Positions 54,301 through 61,597 of a stretch of 64,000 bases of DNA are shown in pieces. Each line of letters starts with the position of its first letter. Positions within the stretch are counted from its first letter, which is position 1. Origin of the DNA: Pseudo-nitzschia pungens (Eukaryota > Bacillariophyta > Bacillariophyceae > Bacillariales > Bacillariaceae). Under the pieces are notes generated by a model that did no database searches, was not told the DNA's origin, and saw only the letters and a list, made by a program, of their open reading frames with translations. A program made the position numbers and the translations under genes. The stretch spans positions 1,356,501-1,420,500 of the forward strand of contig CM074760.1 of assembly GCA_037355855.1 (NCBI GenBank), read 5' to 3'.

Positions 54301-54813
54301 GTGTTGGGAATCGGGCGACGGCGAGGGTGATGATAGTGGCGATGTTGCTGCCGTTGTAACAGCTGTTGTAGCCACCGATGTGTCCTTGCCGCTGTCCCTA
54401 TAGTTTTCCCCATCCTCGATCTTGTGCTTTTCCTCGCCCTTGTGATCAGACATCATCCTGGCGCTTTGTTGTCGTCTCCTTTCGATGGCTATCATGCTTT
54501 CGTGGATCAAACTCTCGCGAAGAAGTTCGGCGTGTGTCATTCCGATCTTTGCGCTTTCTGCTTTTGATTCTCGGTTGCTTCGTGGTTTCATTGTTTTTTG
54601 CTCGGCACCTTTTGTTCCCAAGAGGGATGATTCGTGCTCAACTCGGGTGGTGCTTTCCTCATTGTGCTGCTGCTGGTGCTGATCCTGGTACTGGTAATGG
54701 TACACGGTGATGCATCTGGGAACGCCCGAATTTCTGTTGGACGATGGAACATTGCCGTAGCTCTTTCTTCGACCGCGGCTTCTGCTTCTGCTCCGGCGAA
54801 ACGACGTCTTCAT
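51334..54813 (-). CDS. Large ankyrin-repeat protein, GC-rich member of a local family
   Basis: A 1159-aa protein, single exon, ATG at 54813. Residues 1-560 are disordered: Arg/Ser-rich start (SFRRSRSRSRGRRKSYG), a repeated helical motif (LLRESLIHESMIAIERRRQQ; LLRQQLLEESMMLIKRRREQ), and NSNSNSNSNANA/QQQQQQQ tracts. The ordered part begins with KHDWKAIRTMLLSHD, followed by ankyrin units (GRTPLHWACTEHMP, GRLPLHLAVMNGLD, RHTPLRYAVLKAD). A composite module follows: WW motif HEWWDKLRY, SLLHLALANPTSQPSLIEYI, GALPIHIACQHWHPE, NIALHCAISSGKSLRYI, LLPFQLAAL, and a VIYHLLRTKPSVL tail. The same modules appear in the next two genes, so these are paralogues. No TM or enzyme domain is visible. Compared with those genes it is notably GC-rich and carries far more simple sequence. 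Likely intracellular scaffold; role unknown. Confidence 0.78.
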   Translation of the reverse strand: MKTSFRRSRSRSRGRRKSYGNVPSSNRNSGVPRCITVYHYQYQDQHQQQHNEESTTRVEHESSLLGTKGAEQKTMKPRSNRESKAESAKIGMTHAELLRESLIHESMIAIERRRQQSARMMSDHKGEEKHKIEDGENYRDSGKDTSVATTAVTTAATSPLSSPSPSPDSQHKKRIQQDKPRAEHEPLACDQRSTNERDSNSNSNSNSNANATRSSNNLWKAFRRRSRSKDPTQSCSATSPSETASSSGELHRGGDISGELSQQQQQQQPSSSVSSSACPHRSRASRRWSRMVSNGVLLHSDDFNAAENQQSQPQDQNRNPKQPETLVLLRQQLLEESMMLIKRRREQARRQRKTRESCPSLGDGNGGQQHESVADAAFRESISLRSSRSSVAAFPTCGESPSYPGDGSGTRSASEQRGGPSERAILVAEPVAQPVADPVAVASTLPQGEECGHPCPAQKEKNEAGDHHGWRGLVRNILRSSRSKSRSRPEPLDGERERRSRSKSRSSWTTKPASTTPSGPATIRSRSQDPAPSNNRMATTIRMRSNSECRSEKRPVSSKSKGRPAPFVNDDGGEEKLQWQWHSTIAKHDWKAIRTMLLSHDHTQYRRPSSHKSSKKSKKQQQQHHHSLEASPLLRVDAKGRTPLHWACTEHMPSNLLRRLLFVERCAASVADEDGRLPLHLAVMNGLDQHVLDRMIRANPDALGTPDRLRHTPLRYAVLKADRSRPKNAATTAWNWGAPITQQQALDQANRETAFENVLFLLETMVSRRKGLAVKHETNLPTLALESFAPPPVVGLMTVLGEKILKQDRDDDGDMSERLFEGVFRANYPLTAVHKVVETISKCIPEARLLVLMRKQLANHYNEGCTDRHPIGQSNGVQHQQHHHHHQQNQNQQQNENENQNQQHASASLAKEFARRYRNGSETDGGGGGADDGEDEDDKLSLACHEWWDKLRYLIAKSSNRSTGCGKNESLLHLALANPTSQPSLIEYICRLNPTARYKIDATTGALPIHIACQHWHPERHRVGTENSRIKVLNLLLAGDFDLVRRRCNSGNIALHCAISSGKSLRYIQSILNLDLDTLSIPDPATGLLPFQLAALAESYDRESRAGTPVSRSPRVDSKAPPSTPKSASTSTHQTDVIYHLLRTKPSVLSALSPNTNPE

Positions 54814-57169
54814 ATTGAAGAGGATGATTTGTCTCGGCCTCGTTCTTCTTGTCCTTCTCCGTGTACTAGTTTTGATTTATTGATGCGGCCTACTGCGGTA
54901 TTCTTTTGGGTTACGGTTGTGGCGTCTGTTTCTTTGCATTTGGTGGGTGTCACCGTAGTACCTGCTATTGTGGCGGTGGCGGTGGCGGTGGTGGTGGAGA
55001 TTGCTGTGAGACAGACTTCCTAGTCGTGGTCTTCGATCCCTATTTGCGATACGCCCGTGGCACGCAATGGATCTATGGCTTGCTTCGGAGCACTCCTGTT
55101 TGCAAATTATGGAATAACGCTACCAACACTTTGAGAGATAATTATATTTTATAACGCTGTTATGGCGCGATGCAAGTTTGTACAATATTAATGAGATGGG
55201 TCGGGTTGTGTTTTTGAAAAGTTCGATTCGTTGAGAAGATCAGATCGGTCTTATTCCCATTACCAAAAAGAACCTTTCTCCGACAAACACATGAAGTAAC
55301 TTACAACGTGCTTTATTCTCTTGTTCGCGGATCCTTCCCTTCTGAGATTTGCATGCAATAAATCGAAGTAATAATAATGAATTTGTAAGAAGTGTGATGT
55401 AGTAGTATTCATGCATGACATTTGCATTATTATTCCGCATACCAACTAAAGCACATCAACAGGTTAATTATTGTGGTCTTTCCAGCTAGCGAAGTATTGC
55501 CCTTCGTGCTACAACCTTCGCGGAGGCGCGGAGGCGCTGAGACACTAGAACTCTGGTGGCGTCCAGCGGCCGAACCGCATGAGTCAGTGAAAAGCGTCTA
55601 CTCGTATTAGTTCGTGCGTAAGATTACTTGTAAGAGTAATATTACCTAACTTACCTAATGATCTCAGTATTCGGTCTCCGAAAGACATTCTTGTTCCGCC
55701 AGTTCCGTACCAGTACCGTAACGTAGCTTCCCTTTAAAGACTTCAGTTGGTCTCGGAAGGGCATATGTATGTACAGAACGGTTTTTGATACTGCAAGTAC
55801 TTGGTAGATACCGTAATAACGGGAATTATGGATGATTCCCAATGGCATGACCAAATCTCGTCACTCTTTTCCTCGCATCAATGGGCAACAACTGGGTAAC
55901 TTACTTGGTACTGGTACTTGGTTCGAATAGAGTGGCTCAGACACCGTAGCACCATTGTCTTTTCGACTCCTTCTTGGTCTCGTTGCCATGTTTCTTGTGT
56001 GTTGTCCAAGTGTTTCGTAGGTAGTATTGGACGAAGAGCTGCTCTGGCTCCTCGGTGCGAGCAACAGCAGGCTTTGGACGAAATTGGTTCTTTCGGCAAG
56101 AGGCCATCAGGCAGGCATCAAAATTGGAATACAATAGTGAGATATCTACCACTGAAGTCCAGAGAAGCGCAAGCCTTGTGAAGGATACAACTCTGGTACC
56201 AACTACTACTAGTATTACTACCATCAATAGCTTCTTCAATTTTTTATCCTATGGTTCCACCACATCTGATACACGCACGTGTACTCCTCTCCTGCTGCAG
56301 TATTCCATGCTACTACTACTACAAGTGAGTGCAGTCATAGCTGGGGGATTAGGAGTGAAATTTCTAAGTGCATAGTATGGTCAACAGAAGCTTCGCGCTC
56401 AACGCACACCACAAGGACCAACACAACACCTATTTTCCACAGATGCATTAGATCATCAAGACAAAACAACACGAAGCTGGTCTAATGATGAGAAGAGAAC
56501 TTGGGTACATTCCTTCGGCATTGTAACAACATGTAATAACAGACGTAAAAAAGGTACAGACGTCCACCAGGACTAAATGATTGAAAGCAATCAGTTTTGA
56601 TTTCATGAACCATGAACTAACTTCCAAAGAAAGTTGTTCTATTATTTTTTATTGAAACTCTTTTAAAAACTGCATTACACAAATTCAAAGTATGTCAGTT
56701 TTGATTGAAACAATCGACACACTCCAAACACTTTTCTGATAACAATACTTGAGACAAAAGCTTCAAGGGATGCGCTGCATGGACTTGCAATAATTGAAAC
56801 AATGAGGATACCAAGCCATCATCCTCCTTCCCTCGCTTGTGCAGTAGAGCAACTCCCAGTCCCCTTGCGGAAATCGCGGCTGAACGAAAAAGGTGGGCAG
56901 CAACTCGAAAAAAAATCATATCGACTGAATGCATTTCACCTTCATCTACTGCCAAACAATTACAACATAAACGTTCCCCAATACTTGTGCAACCCTGAAC
57001 AAAACCAAAACAAGACGATAGCACCAACCACAATCAAAACGGAAACCAAGGCAATGGCATTGTTGTTGATTGATAAAATCTTGTGTTGAACGCTCCGCAC
57101 AACAACCTCGAGGCAATCCCCGTCGCGCTCGATTGCTGTCCAACTCGACGGTTCGGGACCGAATGGGTT
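54814..57169. other. Long intergenic region between ankyrin paralogues
   Basis: 2.3 kb without a supported gene. GC falls sharply after 55,000. It has a GGCGGTGGCGGTGG-like run near 54976-55000 and scattered TAC-type motifs (55600-55730). A minus-strand open frame of about 110 codons near 56695-57033 starts with GTG and shows no domain, so it is not called. Confidence 0.45.
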
Positions 57170-60100
57170 TTATTCGAGCGTCATCCATTTTCGTTGCAAT
57201 TTTTTTTTCCGCTTTATGGGTGACACTAGAGCTTCGTCCTCCTTCGCTTTCATTCCTGGGCTCACTGGGGGTGCCGGTGATTGTGGTTCCTCTTTCTTCA
57301 CTTCGCTTCCTGGATCGACTAGGGGTGCCGGCGATTGTGGTTCCTCATTTTTCACCTCACTTTCTTCTTCAAGCTGTGGCAACGAATAGCTTTCTTCTTC
57401 GAGCTGTGGCAACGAATTGGCTTCCTCTGGGTCTGCCATTAATGGTTTCTCTTCCGATCTCTCAATTGGTGAATCGAGTCGTGGTGCATGATCACGAGAG
57501 CCCAAGGAACGCACAGATCGCACATTAGATCCATCTAATGAGAGTAAGTCATTGCTTTTTCCTGCATCCGAATCCGAATCCAAAATGATTTCAAAGATAG
57601 CTGATTCTTCTTCCAAATCGTAGCCATCGTCTCCAAATGAATACAAGCTTGTCACGGAATCATCGTCCCTACGGTTCGTAAATGCAGACTGCCGTTTAGA
57701 TAAAACCGATGGCATGAATCGAATCAGCTCAAATATACATGTCAATTGAGTCAATTCTTTTTTTTTGCGGGCCCTTGCGAGTGCTTTGGCCCTCTCTTGC
57801 GTGGTGAACTGATAAAAGTCAAATGTATTCATTTGTTTTTCGAGAAAGTTAGAGAACCATAACGAATTCTCTCGAGCTGTTAGTTTGAATGATGCCATGA
57901 GCTCAAATGGAACTAATCCGGTTTGCATGTCTTTAACCTTTAGACTTGATGGGTTTACCGTCACGAGTGGCAGAACCTCTTTCCAGCTTTTTCCCCTTGC
58001 GAGAGAAATGTGAAGAGGAAGTCTACCATTCGACTTCAATTGAGTGGCTTCTTTGTACGACTTAAGCACAATAACAAGGTTTTCTGTACCGTATGGAACT
58101 TCGAATTGTTTCCGTTGATATGAGGCAGTGTCCGCGGCGATGTGAAGAGGGAACGTCGATGTACCAGGAATTGGCCTCGAAGTAGACGAAGGAAATAACG
58201 CGATCAGAAGTTCAGTTACAATCGGCGGAGTTTCGCTCCTGTAAAGAGCTGCATGAAGGAGGTACTCATCTTCTTTTGGTATCTCTCCGTATGAGTTATT
58301 CCAAATATGTTCCTTCAATTTAAACCACCATTGCTCGAGTTCAGGAAGAATCTCTGCCTTCATAATTGAATTTCTCAATGCCGTTAAATTGTCGTAGTGA
58401 ACTTTATACTCGCCTTTCGAGTTCCTACAATAAATCAACGACAAATAGTGTTTTGATAAATCGCTAAGCGACCTGAGGCTGCGGGATATCTGCGAAGACT
58501 CTTTGTACACGGTTCTATTTCCAATTGCATCGGGATACGCTCGTAGCAATTCGTATATTGTCGTCAGTTGTCTCGTTTCTTGTTCATTGACAACTTTCTC
58601 GTGTTCAATTTTCTTTTCGAGGAATGGCAACTCCCTCCATTCTGAGGGACCGAATCGACATCTCATCAACAGCTGAGTATTTCTAAAAGTAGCCGGTAGA
58701 GCAGCAATTTGGAATGGAAACAATTTGGATTGAGCGTCTCTCATACCAATTACCTTGATGTCAATAGAAGTTTGAGGTTTGACATAAGCCCAAGATTGAC
58801 CTCCGAACAGAGCCAAGTGAATTGGAAGACTGCCTTTGTGGCGTCGACACAGTTGGCCAGGATCTGACAGAAACATAAGGCGAAGAACTTGTTCCATTGA
58901 AGAGGTATCATTGTCACTATGAATAATGTTGTAGCACCACTTAGTGCATGCAATGTGCACTGGTAAAACATTATACTTGGGACACTTTTCGTTGATCGCC
59001 TCAGGATAAACTATCAGCATTAAATGAATGAGAGAAGGAGTCGCCATAGGAACAGAAAATGCTGCATGAAGCAAATGATGTGCTTTGGGTTGTACTTCTG
59101 TTTTGAAATTGCGGCCGTACGCAACGTAGAATAGAAGATGATTCAATACTTCCCACCAGTCTTTGGCAGCCTTCTTCAATCCCTCGCAATTCTTCCTCTT
59201 ATTTTCGATTTCATCGTCTTCCCCACCTATCTCATCTTTAAAGCGAACACTTCTTGGCTTGTTGAGGCCGTGCTTCATCAAGAATTTTTCTTTCTTCTTT
59301 TTCTCTTTTTTTTTTCGCCTTTTTTCTCGCTCCAACTTCCTTGACCAGTCAATAACGCGCTTCCCAAAAGGAACCATCCCTTCTCTCAGAGGATAACAAC
59401 CCATCATGTAATGAGTTTTCAACGCTTTCTGAACGATATCCGTGATTACAGTTGTTCCATCTTGGCTGTTTTCGAGTAGATACTCGAGAGTATCGATGGT
59501 GTAATGACGCTCCACGCACAAACCAATAGCTGTACCAGCTAGCTCGTCGTCCATCATCAAGTACCTATCCGTGATAGATATGAAACGAATAATTGTATTT
59601 GGGTTGGCTCCGGCTTCGAGTGCATCCAAAATGAGTCCATGCTCGCTCGGAAGTAAGATTTTTCCTCTATTCATCAGTTCTCTCTGCAAGCAGTTCACCT
59701 TGGCCCATTTTGTCTCCTGTTCGAATTGCCATTCCTTTTCTTCAGCGGAGGTTGGAGAAATCCAGAAAAATGGAGAGTCCGGTTTCTCCTGAATCTTATC
59801 TTCCTCCCTGCCTTGCCTGGCAAGTTCTACCGCCAATCCCAGAGGAGTTCGACCTTCATTATCCTTAGTTTTAAAGTGCATTTGGATTTGCCTTGACTAT
59901 GCGTTCAAGGATGTGGTCATATTGCCAAGTTTCAATGGCACAGTGGAGTGGAAGTCGACCTAAATTATCTTTAATATTCGATGCCCTTTTCTCAACCTCA
60001 ACAAGAGCCGTAATGAGCTTTTCAGGGGCTTTATGAATGCATGCTAGATGCAGGGGTGTCATTCCATCAGAATCCACCATCAGCAGTGGCGATATCACTT

Positions 60101-60575
60101 CAGCAGGATCAACAAGTATTTTTTTTTTCAAGGACTGCGGGAGTACTTTTCTAGCAATCACGACACTCTTTCTGTCGGAGGGAGGCTGTATTTCTTTCTT
60201 CTTCGATTTGAACCGTAGAGATGAACGTATGCGCTCAAACCTGGTTAACTTTTCGTCGTCATCGTCATCATTTTTCTCTTCTTCTTTCTGTTCTTGCAGC
60301 GCCTTGTTGAATTCTTCTATTGCCTTTTCTTTTTCCCTTGCTTCTATCCTTTTCTTTTTGAAATAATCTCCCTTGTATTTTTTCAACAGCTTTTTGAGCA
60401 TATCCCAGTCATTTTCCTTGATGCAGTCGTGATATCGGGAGTCATCCTCTTCCTCAAGTTCATGACAAAAGGAAATCAATGGAGACTGCTGGTGTAAATC
60501 TCTGTGGCTTTTTGGTGCTTCTTCCTCTCCGAGTCCGCTCAACACACTACTACTTGATCTATCCATTGTATCCAT
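57170..60575 (-). CDS. Large ankyrin-repeat protein, AT-rich paralogue with one frame break
   Basis: Ankyrin protein of about 1134 aa if both frames are joined; ATG at 60575. The first frame (60575-59874) has KENDWDMLKKLLKKYKGDYF, GMTPLHLACIHKAP and GRLPLHCAIETWQYDHILER and reaches a TAA stop at 59873-59871 immediately after KANPNAL. The +1 frame resumes on the next base with KTKDNEGRTPLGLAVELARQ and continues to 57170, so one T in a TTT run is extra or is skipped. It carries two copies of the composite module: KDWWEVLNH ... PVHIACTKW ... FPFQIAAL ... TIYELLRAYPDAI, and EQWWFKLKE ... FPLHIAADT ... VPFELMAS ... CIFELIRFMPSVL. The C-terminus is Ser/Glu/Pro-rich with a QSPAP repeat. Matching total length with the 1159-aa neighbour supports one intact protein. 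Confidence 0.75.
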
Positions 60576-61597
60576 ACAAGGTGTAAGGAACAAATTGAAA
60601 AACTCTCACAATGCCGTATTGTGATTTCCTTCGAACTCGAAATGTATGTTTCTTACGACGTTTGTTTCGTCACCGACAAGCAAAATAAGTATCAATATCG
60701 GTCATCAATCAAAACGATCCCAAGCACTCACAACATTGAAACGGCGCCTCTACAACTCTGAAAACATTGTTTTTTGTTTGGATTGACAGAAACCGTAACG
60801 CTCGTAGTTCTCGTACAGGTAAGTACGTTCCGCAAGATAACGTGATGGGGAAAAAATACCTTATTCAAAAAGAATGGAAAGTAATGATCTGAAATCATTA
60901 TTACTTCTACCAGTATGATGACGAACTATCAGCGTTTATTTTTTATTTGTATCTTTTTCATAATGATGTCATTTGTGGAAAAGCCCCTCGTTCGTAAAAT
61001 GCATTTAATTATTTCTTCTCAAATATTCGTTTTTTAGTGATTTTGAGAAATTATCATTATCAAGCCCTTTTATGGATAAGTCACTTGCTACGCAGTCATT
61101 TTATGGTGATCGTAGGGCAATTCTGACAATAATACCGATATACCAGTAGATTTTTTTTCATGTTTCTGTTCATACAACACTCGTAATCGTACCGGTAGCA
61201 AGTAACACCTTACATCTACGAGTAAGGCCTTCACCTTACGTTGCAACAACTCTCAATTACTGTACGTGTAATTATTTTTGTGTTACACCATACCATTTTC
61301 GTCGACGAATTGCAAGCATCGGAACAGCAACGGAAGATTTGAGTAGGCTTGAGGAAACCGGGTTCCAGCCGCTGGAGTGAAACGTTTAGCATCAACATTC
61401 TTTATCGAGAACGAAAACAAATTTGTGATAGGTCAACTCATCCGTTCCATTTCCTGTTGGAAGAATCCATTACATTAAGTACGTGATACCGCGAGGTCTT
61501 TCCGCGTCTCATAGCTGTTCACACCAGGGATTTATTTTCATTTCTTTTTCATCCACGGCCAACGGAATACTGCCTATAATTGTTGAAGGTGTTAGAG
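60576..61597. other. Head-to-head intergenic region between ankyrin paralogues
   Basis: About 1 kb separating the start codons of two divergent paralogues, so any promoter elements may be shared. AT-rich with ACCGGTAGCAAGTAACACC and CTACGAGTAAGGCC at 61190-61230. No gene seen. Confidence 0.5.

Noticed and set aside
56695..57033. Minus-strand 112-codon frame rich in Leu/Val/Cys
   Set aside because: Starts with GTG, has no ATG in a sensible place and no recognisable domain; could be an exon but there is no splicing evidence.
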